Shown here in pieces: positions 33,798-42,153 of a DNA stretch of 64,000 nt (position 1 is the first letter of the stretch; every line of letters begins with the position of its first letter). Below the pieces are notes generated by a model that ran no database searches, had not been told where the DNA came from, and saw only the letters and a program-made list of their open reading frames with translations. Made by a program: the position numbers and the translations under genes. The stretch comes from Planobispora rosea (GTDB lineage: Bacteria; Actinomycetota; Actinomycetes; Streptosporangiales; Streptosporangiaceae): assembly GCF_014648175.1 (NCBI RefSeq), contig NZ_BMQP01000006.1:124001-188000 (forward strand). Reading direction: 5' to 3'.

Positions 33798-34724
33798 TCA
33801 GTCCCTGACGTCCGCGCAGACGACGTGGGCGCCCAGCTCGATCATGCGCTGCTCGCTGCGGGCGTCGGCGACCCGGGCCATGAGGATCGGCGCCCCGCTC
33901 GCCGCCAGCTGCGGCAGCCGGGCGCGCACCCCGCGGTGCAGGTCCCGCACCACGTCCTCGGCCGCCGACATGTGCACCTTGACGTGCAGCATGATCCCCG
34001 GAGCGCCGGAGGCGGTCCGGGCCTCGGAGATCCACACATGGTGGATGAGCGGGAAGTCCGACAGCAGCTGGGCGATGGCCACGCGCAACGCGGGCAGGAT
34101 CGGGTGGGTGCACCGCCGGTAGCCGGGGTCGACCATCTGCATCGGCCCCGACAGGTGGGGGCGCGGCGCGGGGATCCACGGCTGGGCGGAGGCCGGCAGG
34201 CCGGGGGAGCGCGGCGGGCCGCCCCGGTCCGCCGGGCCGGCCGGCGCCAGCGGGCCCGCCGGACCGCTCGACGCCATCGGGCCGGTCTGGCTCATCGCCG
34301 AGGTGCGCGAGACCGTCGCCATCGCCCCGGTGGCGTAGGCCGTCGGGGCGGTTCCCGACAGCGCCGGCATCGGCCCGCTGCGGGTCGAGATCAGATGACG
34401 CTGGAGATCCTCGATCGGCACGGCCGCCGCCGTGGGCCCGGCGGCGTCGATCACGATCTCCCGCACGCCGGTGACGCGCTGGATGTCGAGGATGGTGTCG
34501 GCGTCGCACTCCGACAGCGCGTGGCTGCCGCCGTGCCGCGCGTAGGTGCTCTCGGAGGTGTATCCGAGCAGCACTCTCTCACCGGCCTGCGTCGTACCGA
34601 GGACGACGGAGCGGTCCGGCCGGACGGCGACGAGGAGTCCCCCCTCGGCAAGCGCCGTCAGCAGCCGATACGGACCGCCGTGCTGCGCGAGCGTCTCGCC
34701 GAGAGCGCGGTTCCCGATGCTCAT
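33798..34724 (-). CDS. SseB-family protein, duplicated N- and C-terminal domains with a Gly/Pro/Ala linker
   Basis: A 308-residue cytoplasmic protein. Residues about 1-110 resemble the SseB N-terminal domain (ETLAQHGGPYRLLTALAEGGLLVAVRP and DILDIQRVTGVREIVIDAAGP). A disordered Pro/Gly/Ala/Met linker (about 118-190) leads to a C-terminal alpha/beta part (about 200-305) with PALRVAIAQLLSDFPLIHHVWISEA, which looks like the SseB C-terminal domain. SseB is named for an effect on serine sensitivity in Escherichia coli; its biochemical role is not settled. Here it is divergent from serA, so a link to serine metabolism is a tempting but unproven inference. No ribosome site is obvious before the ATG. 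Confidence 0.6.
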   Translation of the reverse strand: MSIGNRALGETLAQHGGPYRLLTALAEGGLLVAVRPDRSVVLGTTQAGERVLLGYTSESTYARHGGSHALSECDADTILDIQRVTGVREIVIDAAGPTAAAVPIEDLQRHLISTRSGPMPALSGTAPTAYATGAMATVSRTSAMSQTGPMASSGPAGPLAPAGPADRGGPPRSPGLPASAQPWIPAPRPHLSGPMQMVDPGYRRCTHPILPALRVAIAQLLSDFPLIHHVWISEARTASGAPGIMLHVKVHMSAAEDVVRDLHRGVRARLPQLAASGAPILMARVADARSEQRMIELGAHVVCADVRD

Positions 34725-34865
34725 ATGACGAACGATAGGTAGAGGACCACGGCTTATGAGGGTAATCGCGAGGATTTATCGCAAGCAATACCAACTTCAA
34801 GGTTCCAAGCATGAGATTGCGCGGGAAGGGTACCGAGCGCGGCCGTCTCGGATCGCGGGACACTC

Positions 34866-34892
34866 GTGAACGCGTTCACAAGCGCCTATAGA
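34866..34892 (+). promoter_or_regulatory. serA promoter region with a perfect 14-bp palindrome
   Basis: GTGAACGCGTTCAC (34866-34879) is a perfect palindrome ending 7 bp before a -10-like TATAGA (34887-34892). It covers the position of a -35 box, as an operator would. The regulator is unknown; LacI or GntR types bind similar sites. Confidence 0.6.
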
Positions 34893-34938
34893 CTGCGTGA
34901 GGTCCGTGCAGCCCTTCCCGTCTCATAAGGAAACGCCA

Positions 34939-36528
34939 GTGAACAAGCCCGTCGTACTGGTCGCAGAGGAACTCTCCGAGGCCGGTCTCGCGGTCCTGGG
35001 CGCGGACTTCGAGGTCCGCCACACCGACGGCGCCGACCGCGCCCAGTTCCTGCCCGCCCTCGCCGAGGTGGACGCGCTCATCGTGCGCAGCGCCACCCAG
35101 GTGGACGCCGAGGCCATCGCCCACGCGCCCAAGCTCCGCGTCGTCGCCCGCGCCGGTGTCGGTCTGGACAACGTGGACGTGGAGGCCGCCACCAAGGCGG
35201 GCGTCATGGTCGTCAACGCGCCCACCTCCAACATCACCAGCGCCGCCGAGCACACGGTCGCGCTGATCCTCGCCTCCGCCCGCAACGTCGCCCAGGCGCA
35301 CGCCGCGCTCAAGGGCGGCGAGTGGAAGCGCTCGAAGTACACCGGTGTGGAGCTCGACGAGAAGGTCGTCGCGATCCTCGGCCTCGGCAAGATCGGCCAG
35401 CTGGTCGCCCAGCGCCTGCAGCCGTTCGGCGTCGAGCTGATCGCCTACGACCCCTACCTGCAGCCGGCCCGCGCCGCGCAGATGGGCGTGCGCCTGGTGT
35501 CGCTGGAGGAGGCCCTGCGCGAGGCCGACTTCATCACGGTGCACCTGCCCAAGTCGAAGGAGACCATCGGGCTCGTCGGCGAGAGGGAACTGCAGATCGT
35601 CAAGCCGTCGGTCCGCCTGATCAACGTCGCGCGCGGCGGCATCATCGACGAGAACGCCCTCTACTCCGCGATCAAGGAGGGCCGCGTCGCCGGCGCCGGC
35701 ATCGACGTGTTCCCCAAGGAGCCCGTCACCGACAGCCCGCTGTTCGAGCTGGACCAGGTCGTCGTCACCCCGCACCTGGGCGCCTCCACCCACGAGGCCC
35801 AGGAGAAGGCCGGCACCCAGGTCGCGCGGAGCGTGAAGCTCGCCCTGGCCGGGGAGTTCGTGCCGGACGCGGTCAACGTCCAGGGCGGCGCCGTCGCCGA
35901 GGACGTCAAGCCGGGCCTGCCGCTGGCCGAGAAGCTCGGCCGGGTGTTCACCGCCCTCGCGGGCGAGGTCGCCACCAAGCTCGACGTCGAGGTCCGCGGC
36001 GAGATCGCCGCCGAGGACGTCCGGGTGCTGGAGCTGGCCGCGCTCAAGGGCGTCTTCACCGACGTCGTCGAGGACTCCGTCACCTATGTCAACGCCCCGC
36101 TCCTGGCCAAGGACCGCGGCGTGACCGTGGAGCTGGTCACCAGCTCCGAGAGCCCCGACTGGCGCAACGTCGTCACCGTCCGCGGTGTGCTGGCCGACGG
36201 CCGTACGGTCTCGGTCTCCGGCACGCTGTCCGGCCCGCGCCAGATCACGAAGATCGTCGAGGTCAACGGCTACGAGATGGAGATCGAGCCGACCGACCAC
36301 CTGTCGTTCTTCGCCTACTCCGACCGGCCCGGCGTGGTCGGCGTGGTCGGCCGCATCCTCGGCGACCACGGCATCAACATCGCCTCGATGCAGGTGTCCC
36401 GGGACGTCAAGGGCGGCAAGGCCCTCATCGCCCTGACCGTCGACAGCGCCATCCCCGCCGAGGTGGTCGAGCAGATCGTCAACGAGATCGGCGCCGAGAG
36501 CGGCCGCTCGGTGGACCTGACGGACTGA
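34939..36528 (+). CDS. serA: Phosphoglycerate dehydrogenase, long form with ACT domain
   Basis: Oxidises 3-phosphoglycerate to phosphohydroxypyruvate with NAD+, the first step of serine synthesis. The 529-residue length is that of the actinobacterial type with an extra regulatory domain. It starts at GTG (NKPVVLVAEELSEAG) with AAGGAA about 8 nt ahead. The nucleotide-binding motif is VAILGLGKIGQLVAQRL (about 145-161); catalytic residues lie in VNVARGGIIDE (Arg), FPKEPVTDSP (Glu) and VVTPHLGAST (His). Residues about 320-450 are the allosteric substrate-binding domain, and 455-529 the ACT domain (SFFAYSDRPGVVGVVGRILGDHGINIASM) that binds serine. It is divergent from an SseB-like gene and followed by the leuB leader. 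Confidence 0.97.
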   Translation: MNKPVVLVAEELSEAGLAVLGADFEVRHTDGADRAQFLPALAEVDALIVRSATQVDAEAIAHAPKLRVVARAGVGLDNVDVEAATKAGVMVVNAPTSNITSAAEHTVALILASARNVAQAHAALKGGEWKRSKYTGVELDEKVVAILGLGKIGQLVAQRLQPFGVELIAYDPYLQPARAAQMGVRLVSLEEALREADFITVHLPKSKETIGLVGERELQIVKPSVRLINVARGGIIDENALYSAIKEGRVAGAGIDVFPKEPVTDSPLFELDQVVVTPHLGASTHEAQEKAGTQVARSVKLALAGEFVPDAVNVQGGAVAEDVKPGLPLAEKLGRVFTALAGEVATKLDVEVRGEIAAEDVRVLELAALKGVFTDVVEDSVTYVNAPLLAKDRGVTVELVTSSESPDWRNVVTVRGVLADGRTVSVSGTLSGPRQITKIVEVNGYEMEIEPTDHLSFFAYSDRPGVVGVVGRILGDHGINIASMQVSRDVKGGKALIALTVDSAIPAEVVEQIVNEIGAESGRSVDLTD

Positions 36529-36570
36529 TCCGCGGAACTCCGCCCTCTTTCGGGCCCTCCTCTTCTCGTA

Positions 36571-36603
36571 CGGCCGCCGCCCCGCTCCGCGGGACGGCGG
36601 CCG
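36571..36603 (+). terminator. Probable serA terminator
   Basis: A 13-bp stem with one mismatch (CGGCCGCCGCCCC / GGGACGGCGGCCG) and a 7-nt loop, followed by TCTC, lies 43 bp after serA. Confidence 0.5.
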
Positions 36604-36634
36604 TCTCAACATGTGGGAAACCGGTACGGCGGGC

Positions 36635-36663
36635 GAGACGATATCCCGATGACCAGGTAGCCT
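36635..36663 (+). promoter_or_regulatory. Candidate promoter of the leuB leader
   Basis: GAGACG and TAGCCT are 17 bp apart. The second box ends 7 nt before the leader ATG, so a leaderless transcript is possible. Confidence 0.4.
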
Positions 36664-36670
36664 GGGACAA

Positions 36671-36715
36671 ATGCGCCAGGTTCTCGTACTCATTACCTGC
36701 CGCGGCGGGGCCTGA
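36671..36715 (+). CDS. leuB leader peptide (putative attenuator ORF)
   Basis: A 14-codon ORF, MRQVLVLITCRGGA, has Val-Leu-Val-Leu-Ile in a row (GTT-CTC-GTA-CTC-ATT). Its final codons form the 5' arm of a strong hairpin. It lies between serA and leuB, about 340 bp before leuB. The composition and position parallel the ilvB and cimA leaders in this window. Unlike those, no T-tailed terminator follows, so control could act at translation or need Rho. Confidence 0.65.
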   Translation: MRQVLVLITCRGGA

Positions 36716-36741
36716 CAGGGCAGGCCGGGAGCCCGCCGCGG
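36700..36741 (+). promoter_or_regulatory. Hairpin over the end of the leuB leader ORF
   Basis: CCGCGGCGGG (36700-36709) pairs perfectly with CCCGCCGCGG (36732-36741); inside it GGCCTG can pair with CAGGCC. It covers the leader stop codon, like the first hairpins of the ilvB and cimA leaders. Confidence 0.6.
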
Positions 36742-36809
36742 TGCGGTGGCGCGTCCTGGCCGTAAGTCCTCCTCGCCGGTCCGTGACCCGGGCCCGCGAC
36801 ATCAGGCCC

Positions 36810-36839
36810 GGTCCGGATCCGCGACCGGAGATCCGGACC
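36810..36839 (+). promoter_or_regulatory. Second hairpin of the leuB leader region
   Basis: GGTCCGGATC and GATCCGGACC form a perfect 10-bp stem with a 10-nt loop. It is followed by ATCTCCCCCTG, not a T-run. It stands 39 bp before a 36-codon ORF and might be a weak terminator. Confidence 0.4.
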
Positions 36840-36878
36840 ATCTCCCCCTGCTCCCATGCGACACGAGACGAGATCGCC

Positions 36879-36989
36879 ATGTACGACATGTATCCCTGGA
36901 ACCGTTCCGAAGACGCCGAGGACGAGGCCGCCGACGCGCTGCAGACCGCCCTGGACCGCCGCGACAACGGCGGGGCGCCCACCCGCTAG
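36879..36989 (+). CDS. Conserved-looking 36-residue small protein before leuB
   Basis: A short ORF reading MYDMYPWNRSEDAEDEAADA at its start. The first seven residues are aromatic, the middle is acidic (about 10-22) and the end is charged (LQTALDRRDNGGAPTR). Base composition and codon choice fit a translated gene. It stands 67 bp before leuB in the leader transcript. I do not know a function. It could be a regulatory small protein or simply translated leader sequence. Confidence 0.5.
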   Translation: MYDMYPWNRSEDAEDEAADALQTALDRRDNGGAPTR

Positions 36990-37056
36990 GCCGGGCGTTA
37001 TGTCCATAATCTGAGATGGCTATCCGATAGTCGAGACGGGACGGTAGGGTGCCCGC

Positions 37057-38103
37057 ATGGATTCGCGCAACATTCGTCTGGCAGTCATCCCCGGCGACGG
37101 GATCGGGGTCGAGGTCGTCACCGAAGGACTGAAGGTCCTCGACGCGGTGGGCACCAAGCTGGAGACCACCACCTACGACCTCGGCGCCAAGCGGTACCAC
37201 CGCACCGGCGAGACCCTCCCCGACGCCGTCCTGGACGAGCTGCGCGGATACGACGCCATCCTGCTCGGCGCGATCGGCGACCCCAGCGTGCCCCCGGGTG
37301 TGCTGGAGCGCGACCTGCTGCTCAGGCTCCGCTTCGAGCTCGACCACTACGTGAACCTCCGGCCGGTCAAGCTCTTCCCCGGTGTGGAGACCCCGCTGGC
37401 CAAGTCCCGGCCCGAGGACATCGACATGATCGTCGTCCGCGAGGGCACCGAGAGCCTCTACGCCGGGGCCGGCGGCGTGCTGCGCCGCGGCACGCCGCAC
37501 GAGGTGGCCACCCAGGAGTCGCTGAACACCGCCTTCGGTGTCGAGCGCGTGGTGCGCTACGCCTTCGAGCAGGCGCTCGCCCGTCCCCGCAGGAAGCTGA
37601 CGCTGGTCCACAAGACCAACGTGCTGACCTTCGCGGGCGACCTGTGGGCCCGCACCGTCGACCGCCTCGCGCCGGAGTACCCCGGCGTGCAGACCGACTA
37701 CTGCCACGTGGACGCGGCCTCGATGTTCTTCATCACGCAGCCCGAGCGGTTCGACGTGATCGTCACCGACAACCTCTTCGGCGACATCATCACCGACATC
37801 GGCGCGGCCGTCGCCGGCGGCATCGGCCGGGCCGCCAGCGGCAACATCAACCCCGACCGCACCGCGCCCAGCATGTTCGAGCCGGTCCACGGCAGCGCCC
37901 CCGACATCGCCGGCCAGGGCAAGGCCGACCCCACCGCCACGATCCTGTCGGTCGCCATGCTCCTGGACCACCTGGGCCTGGGCGAGGAGGCGGCCCGGGT
38001 CGAGCAGGCCGTCGCCGACGACCTGCTGGAGCGGCAGACCAACTGGACGGCCCGGAGCACCCACGAGATCGGCGACGACATCACCGCCCGAGTAGCCGGC
38101 TGA
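37057..38103 (+). CDS. leuB: 3-isopropylmalate dehydrogenase
   Basis: Oxidatively decarboxylates 3-isopropylmalate to 2-oxoisocaproate with NAD+ and Mg2+ or Mn2+, the third leucine-specific step. The 348-residue protein opens [22 protein letters not shown]. Substrate-binding Arg residues lie in [20 protein letters not shown], and [12 protein letters not shown] is the family loop. The metal-binding Asp region is [29 protein letters not shown]-binding [20 protein letters not shown] follows. It is preceded by a leader ORF with branched-chain codons and followed by an 18-bp hairpin, so it is probably transcribed apart from ilvE. Confidence 0.96.
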   Translation: MDSRNIRLAVIPGDGIGVEVVTEGLKVLDAVGTKLETTTYDLGAKRYHRTGETLPDAVLDELRGYDAILLGAIGDPSVPPGVLERDLLLRLRFELDHYVNLRPVKLFPGVETPLAKSRPEDIDMIVVREGTESLYAGAGGVLRRGTPHEVATQESLNTAFGVERVVRYAFEQALARPRRKLTLVHKTNVLTFAGDLWARTVDRLAPEYPGVQTDYCHVDAASMFFITQPERFDVIVTDNLFGDIITDIGAAVAGGIGRAASGNINPDRTAPSMFEPVHGSAPDIAGQGKADPTATILSVAMLLDHLGLGEEAARVEQAVADDLLERQTNWTARSTHEIGDDITARVAG

Positions 38104-38125
38104 CGAGCCGCCACTCCCCGACATC

Positions 38126-38168
38126 ACGACGCGCCCGGCGGCTCCCAGCGAGCCGCCGGGCGCGTCGT
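38126..38168. terminator. Strong hairpin between leuB and ilvE
   Basis: A perfect 18-bp stem, ACGACGCGCCCGGCGGCT with its complement, and a 7-nt loop stand 23 bp after leuB. There is no T-run beyond it. Confidence 0.7.
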
Positions 38169-38235
38169 TGCGCATCGGGGCACATTCATGCCTCTGCCGG
38201 GCACCCCTGCCGATGCAGTAGTTTCCCGTTACCCG

Positions 38236-38253
38236 GTCCATCGCAGAATGGAC
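38236..38253. promoter_or_regulatory. Inverted repeat upstream of ilvE
   Basis: GTCCAT and ATGGAC flank a 6-bp spacer, 38 bp before the ilvE ATG. It may be an operator. No regulator is known. Confidence 0.35.
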
Positions 38254-38291
38254 TAAAGGGTAGACCCGCCACGAAGAGAAGGATCTCCGTC

Positions 38292-39386
38292 ATGACCACT
38301 GCTCAGAAGCTCAGCTTCGACGTGCAGCTCTCCGACCACGCTCGCACCTCGGCCGAGCGCGAGCAGGTACTGGCGAGCCCCGGGTTCGGGCAGGTCTTCA
38401 CCGACCACATGATCTCGATCGACTACACCGAGGGCCGCGGCTGGCACGACGCCCGGCTCATGCCGTACGGCCCGCTCAGCCTCGACCCGGCGACCTCGGT
38501 CTTCCACTACGCCCAGGAGCTGTTCGAGGGCCTGAAGGCCTACCGGCAGGGCAACGGCGCGATCGTGTCGTTCCGGCCGTACGCCAACGCCGCCCGCTTC
38601 AACACCTCCGCGGCACGCATGGCCATGCCCGGGCTGCCCGAGGACACGTTCGTCGAGTCGCTGGAGCTGCTCGTCCAGACCGACCGGGAGTGGGTGCCCG
38701 CGACCGAGGGGCACAGCCTCTACCTGCGCCCCTTCATGATCGCGACGCAGCCCGCGCTCGGCGTCAACTACCCGTCGAAGACCTACAAGTACATGGTGAT
38801 CGCCTCCCCGGCCGCCGCCTACTTCGGCGGGGACAAGGCGGTCTCCGTCTGGCTCTCCACGGAGTACACCCGGGCGGCCCCCGGCGGCACCGGCTTCGCC
38901 AAGTGCGGCGGCAACTACGCCGCGGCCTTCGTGGCCCAGCGCCAGGCCGTCGAGCAGGGCTGCGACCAGGTGGTCTGGCTGGACGCCCACGAGCACCGGT
39001 ACGTCGAGGAGATGGGCGGGATGAACCTGTTCTTCGTCTTCGGCGACCGCCTGCTCACCCCCGCCCTCACCGGCACCCTGCTGCCCGGCATCACCCGCGA
39101 CTCGATCCTCACCCTCGCCGGCGACCTGGGCCTCAAGGCCGAGGAGGGCCGCATCTCGATCGAGGAGTGGCAGGCGGGCTGCGAGTCCGGCGAGCTCACC
39201 GAGGTCTTCGCCTGCGGCACCGCCGCGGTCGTCACCCCGGTCGGCGCGGTCAAGGGCGCCGACCGCGCCTGGACGGTCGGCGACGGCACCCAGGGCCCGG
39301 TCACCCGGCGCGTCCGCGAGGAGCTGACGGGCATCCAGTACGGCACCCGCCCCGACCCGCACGGCTGGGTCCACAAGCTCTGCTGA
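38292..39386 (+). CDS. ilvE: Branched-chain amino-acid aminotransferase
   Basis: Transaminates the 2-oxo acids of Val, Leu and Ile with glutamate, using PLP. The 364-residue protein is a class IV aminotransferase of the long (BcaT2-like) type. It starts [20 protein letters not shown], with AGAAGGA about 8 nt upstream. The PLP lysine is Lys204 in [14 protein letters not shown]. Other motifs are [46 protein letters not shown] and [16 protein letters not shown] near the phosphate-binding site. It follows leuB after a hairpin and converges on the O-methyltransferase gene. Confidence 0.96.
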   Translation: MTTAQKLSFDVQLSDHARTSAEREQVLASPGFGQVFTDHMISIDYTEGRGWHDARLMPYGPLSLDPATSVFHYAQELFEGLKAYRQGNGAIVSFRPYANAARFNTSAARMAMPGLPEDTFVESLELLVQTDREWVPATEGHSLYLRPFMIATQPALGVNYPSKTYKYMVIASPAAAYFGGDKAVSVWLSTEYTRAAPGGTGFAKCGGNYAAAFVAQRQAVEQGCDQVVWLDAHEHRYVEEMGGMNLFFVFGDRLLTPALTGTLLPGITRDSILTLAGDLGLKAEEGRISIEEWQAGCESGELTEVFACGTAAVVTPVGAVKGADRAWTVGDGTQGPVTRRVREELTGIQYGTRPDPHGWVHKLC

Positions 39387-39439
39387 CCCGCCGCGTTTCC
39401 CCGGGCGGGTGACCCGCTCCGCGCCGTCAGGGAAGTGAC

Positions 39440-39461
39440 CCGCTCCGGCCTGCCGGAGCGG
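39440..39461. terminator. Hairpin between convergent ilvE and O-methyltransferase
   Basis: CCGCTCCGGC and GCCGGAGCGG pair with a 2-nt gap (9-bp stem, 4-nt loop). No T-run. The rest of the 160-bp gap has no gene. Confidence 0.5.
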
Positions 39462-39546
39462 CCGTCCTCGCCCGCCGTACGGCGTGACGCACCACGTGAG
39501 GTGACCGGAAGGACTTCCGCCCGCGGGGAGTCCGGCGGACTTCTCG

Positions 39547-40209
39547 TCAGTGTTTTCGAATCATGGTCAGCCCGTCCGCGATGGGGAGCATGATCGAGGT
39601 GACCCGGTGGTCGGCGGCGACCATGTCGTTGAACTCGCGGATCGCCCTGGTGGTCTCGTCGCGCTCGGACGGGTGGGCGACCTTCCCCTTCCATAGGGTG
39701 TTGTCGACCAGCATCAGGCCGCCCGGGGCCAGGTGGGTCATGAGCATCTCGTAGTAGAGGCCGTAGTTCTCCTTGTCCGCGTCGATGAAGGCGAGGTCGA
39801 CGGCGGGGACGAGGGGCAGGTCGTTGAGGCGCTCGGCGGCCGGGCCGATCCGCAGCACGATGCGGTCGGCGACCCCGGCCTCCTCCCAGTAGCGCCGGGC
39901 GATCGAGGTCCACTCCTCGCTGATGTCGAAGCAGTGGAGCCTGCCGCGCGGAGACAGGGCGCGGGCCAGGCAGATGGCGGAGTATCCGGTGAAGGTGCCT
40001 ATCTCCACGATGGTCCGCGCTCGGGCCGTCTGGGCGATCATGGTGAGGAACCGGCCCTGGTCGGGCGTGATCTGCATGCCGGAGTGGTCGCCGGTGAGCT
40101 CGCGGGTCTCCATGGTCAGGGCGTCGAGCAGATCGTCGGGCGGCGTGCTGTGCGCCAGCAGGTACTGTCCGACGGCCGGTTCGAGATAAGTCGCCTTCAT
40201 ACTGTCCAT
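39547..40209 (-). CDS. Class I O-methyltransferase (Methyltransf_3, CCoAOMT-like)
   Basis: A 220-residue cation-dependent O-methyltransferase of the catechol or caffeoyl-CoA type; the natural substrate is unknown. Signatures are TPDQGRFLTMIAQ, the SAM motif IVEIGTFTGYSAICLARAL (about 59-77) and the metal-binding AFIDADKENYGLYYEMLMTHLAPGGLMLVDNTLWKGKVAHP (about 128-168), which contains the Asp-Lys-Asn set. I take the ATG of MDSMKATYLEP; the internal MKATYLEP is an equal option. It is divergent from the cimA leader. Confidence 0.88.
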   Translation of the reverse strand: MDSMKATYLEPAVGQYLLAHSTPPDDLLDALTMETRELTGDHSGMQITPDQGRFLTMIAQTARARTIVEIGTFTGYSAICLARALSPRGRLHCFDISEEWTSIARRYWEEAGVADRIVLRIGPAAERLNDLPLVPAVDLAFIDADKENYGLYYEMLMTHLAPGGLMLVDNTLWKGKVAHPSERDETTRAIREFNDMVAADHRVTSIMLPIADGLTMIRKH

Positions 40210-40349
40210 TCTCACCGGTGGGCATCCCGTTTCCCGACGTCGGGGGGGTACGGCGTGGCGCGGGCGGCCCGCCCGCGCCACGCCGTACGTCTCGGATCGT
40301 GAGACTGATGTGTCAGATGGTGTCGCCGTGTGGCACACTTCGGAGCATC

Positions 40350-40391
40350 ATGTTCTACGGTCTGCTCATTATCGGCAGGCGCGCCGGCTGA
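40350..40391 (+). CDS. cimA leader peptide (attenuator control ORF)
   Basis: A 13-codon ORF, MFYGLLIIGRRAG, holds Leu-Leu-Ile-Ile (CTG-CTC-ATT-ATC). These are products of the pathway in which cimA acts. The last codons, for RRAG, form the 5' arm of a perfect 10-bp hairpin, exactly as in the ilvB leader, whose peptide ends RRRAGR. It ends 108 bp before the cimA ATG. Confidence 0.82.
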   Translation: MFYGLLIIGRRAG

Positions 40392-40447
40392 CAAGGGACA
40401 CCGCCGGCGCGCAGACCTCTCACGTCCGTGAGGGGTCTTTCTTGTTT
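40379..40447 (+). promoter_or_regulatory. cimA transcription attenuator
   Basis: GCGCGCCGGC (40379-40388) pairs perfectly with GCCGGCGCGC (40403-40412). Directly adjacent, AGACCTCTCACG (40413-40424) pairs with CGTGAGGGGTCT (40427-40438) and is followed by TTCTTGTTT, an intrinsic terminator. A leader segment GGTCTGC (40359-40365) is also perfectly complementary to GCAGACC (40411-40417) and could compete with the terminator. Confidence 0.85.
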
Positions 40448-40499
40448 CTCAGGCCGAAACGAGCGCGCGGCGAGCCATCGGACCGCGAAGGAGAGACCA

Positions 40500-42077
40500 A
40501 TGACCGACGACCGCTTCCACGTGTACGACACGACACTCCGTGACGGGGCCCAGCAGGAGGGCCTCAACCTCACGGTGGCCGACAAACTGGCCATCGCGCG
40601 GCACCTGGACGGCCTGGGCGTCGGGTTCATCGAGGGAGGCTGGCCCGGGGCCAATCCCAAGGACACCGAGTTCTTCCGGCGGGCTCGAACAGAGCTCGAC
40701 CTGAAGCACGCGCAGCTCGCCGCGTTCGGCGCGACCCGCCGGGCCGGTGTGAAGGCAGCCGACGACCCGCTGGTGGCCGCACTGCGCGAATCCGGCGCGC
40801 CGGTCGTGACCCTTGTCGCCAAGAGTCACGACCGGCACGTGGAGCTGGCCCTCCGCACGACTCTCCAGGAGAACCTCGCGATGATCCGCGACACGGTCTC
40901 TCACCTCCGTGCGGAGGGGCAGCGAGTCTTCCTCGACGCCGAGCACTTCTTCGACGGCTACACGTCCAATCCAGCGTACGCGCTGGAGGTGCTGCGCACC
41001 GCCGCGGAGGCGGGCGCCTCGGTGATCGCGCTGTGCGACACCAACGGCGGGATGCTCCCCGACGAACTGGCCGACGTCGTCCACGAGGCGGTCGGCACCG
41101 GGGCCCGTGTCGGCATCCACTGCCACGACGACACCGGCTGCGCGGTGGCCAACACCCTGGCGGCGGTCAGGGCGGGCGCCACCCACGTGCAGGGCTGCGC
41201 CAACGGGTACGGCGAGCGCTCCGGCAACGCGAACCTGTTCACGGTCGTGGCCAACCTCCAGCTCAAGCGGGGGTTCGACCTGGTCCCGCCGGAGGCGCTG
41301 GCCGACATGACCCGCATCGCGCACGCGATCACCGAGGTCACCAACGTCACCCCGAACTCCCACGCCCCCTACGTCGGCGTCTCCGCCTTCGCGCACAAGG
41401 CGGGGCTGCACGCCAGCGCCATCAAGGTGGACCCCAACCTCTACCAGCACATCGACCCGGCCATGGTCGGCAACGACATGCGCATGCTGGTCTCCGACAT
41501 GGCCGGGCGCGCCTCGGTCGAGCTCAAGGGGCGCGAGCTGGGCTACGAGCTGTCCGCGGAGACCTCCCGCGAGCTGGTGGAACGGGTCAAGGAGCTGGAG
41601 TCGCGCGGCTACACCTTCGAGGCCGCCGACGCCTCCTTCGAGCTGCTGCTGCGCGACACCGTGGCGGGCGAGCGGAGGCGGCACTTCGAGGTCGAGTCCT
41701 GGCGGGTGATCGTCGAACGGACCCGGGGCGGTGAGCTGGTCAGCGAGGCCACCGTCAAGCTGCACGCCAAGGGCGAGCGGATCGTCGCCACCGGTGAGGG
41801 CAACGGCCCGGTCAACGCCCTGGACAAGGCGGTGCGGGCGGCGCTGGAGCGGCTCTACCCCGAGCTGGCCGAGGTCGAGCTGATCGACTTCAAGGTGCGG
41901 ATCCTGGAGGGCACGCACGGAACCGACGCGATCACGCGCGTGCTCATCACCTCCAGCGACGCGACGGGCGAGTGGGCGACCGTCGGCGTCGACGAGAACA
42001 TCATCGAGGCCTCCTGGCAGGCCCTGGAGCAGGCCGTCACCTACGGGCTGCTCCAGGCGGGCCACCACGCCGGCTGA
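40500..42077 (+). CDS. cimA: Citramalate synthase
   Basis: Condenses pyruvate and acetyl-CoA to (R)-citramalate, a route to 2-oxobutyrate and isoleucine that bypasses threonine. The 525-residue protein starts [21 protein letters not shown] with AAGGAG 7 nt upstream. The HMGL-like TIM barrel (about 3-280) has the acyl-transfer motif [31 protein letters not shown], the metal ligands HCHDD and [18 protein letters not shown] linker precedes the C-terminal LeuA-type allosteric domain (about 390-525) with [29 protein letters not shown]. Length and ERSGNAN phrase fit CimA better than LeuA. The leader attenuator and its Leu/Ile codons support the role. Confidence 0.93.
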   Translation: MTDDRFHVYDTTLRDGAQQEGLNLTVADKLAIARHLDGLGVGFIEGGWPGANPKDTEFFRRARTELDLKHAQLAAFGATRRAGVKAADDPLVAALRESGAPVVTLVAKSHDRHVELALRTTLQENLAMIRDTVSHLRAEGQRVFLDAEHFFDGYTSNPAYALEVLRTAAEAGASVIALCDTNGGMLPDELADVVHEAVGTGARVGIHCHDDTGCAVANTLAAVRAGATHVQGCANGYGERSGNANLFTVVANLQLKRGFDLVPPEALADMTRIAHAITEVTNVTPNSHAPYVGVSAFAHKAGLHASAIKVDPNLYQHIDPAMVGNDMRMLVSDMAGRASVELKGRELGYELSAETSRELVERVKELESRGYTFEAADASFELLLRDTVAGERRRHFEVESWRVIVERTRGGELVSEATVKLHAKGERIVATGEGNGPVNALDKAVRAALERLYPELAEVELIDFKVRILEGTHGTDAITRVLITSSDATGEWATVGVDENIIEASWQALEQAVTYGLLQAGHHAG

Positions 42078-42100
42078 GCCGCCGCCGTCGCGGAACAGCA

Positions 42101-42132
42101 GAGGGGGTACGGCGCGCACGCCGTACCCCCTC
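42101..42132. terminator. Bidirectional terminator of cimA and the convergent lyase
   Basis: A perfect 14-bp stem GAGGGGGTACGGCG / CGCCGTACCCCCTC with a CGCA loop lies 24 bp after cimA. Confidence 0.75.
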
Positions 42133-42153
42133 CTCCGTGTCCGGGCCGCCACG

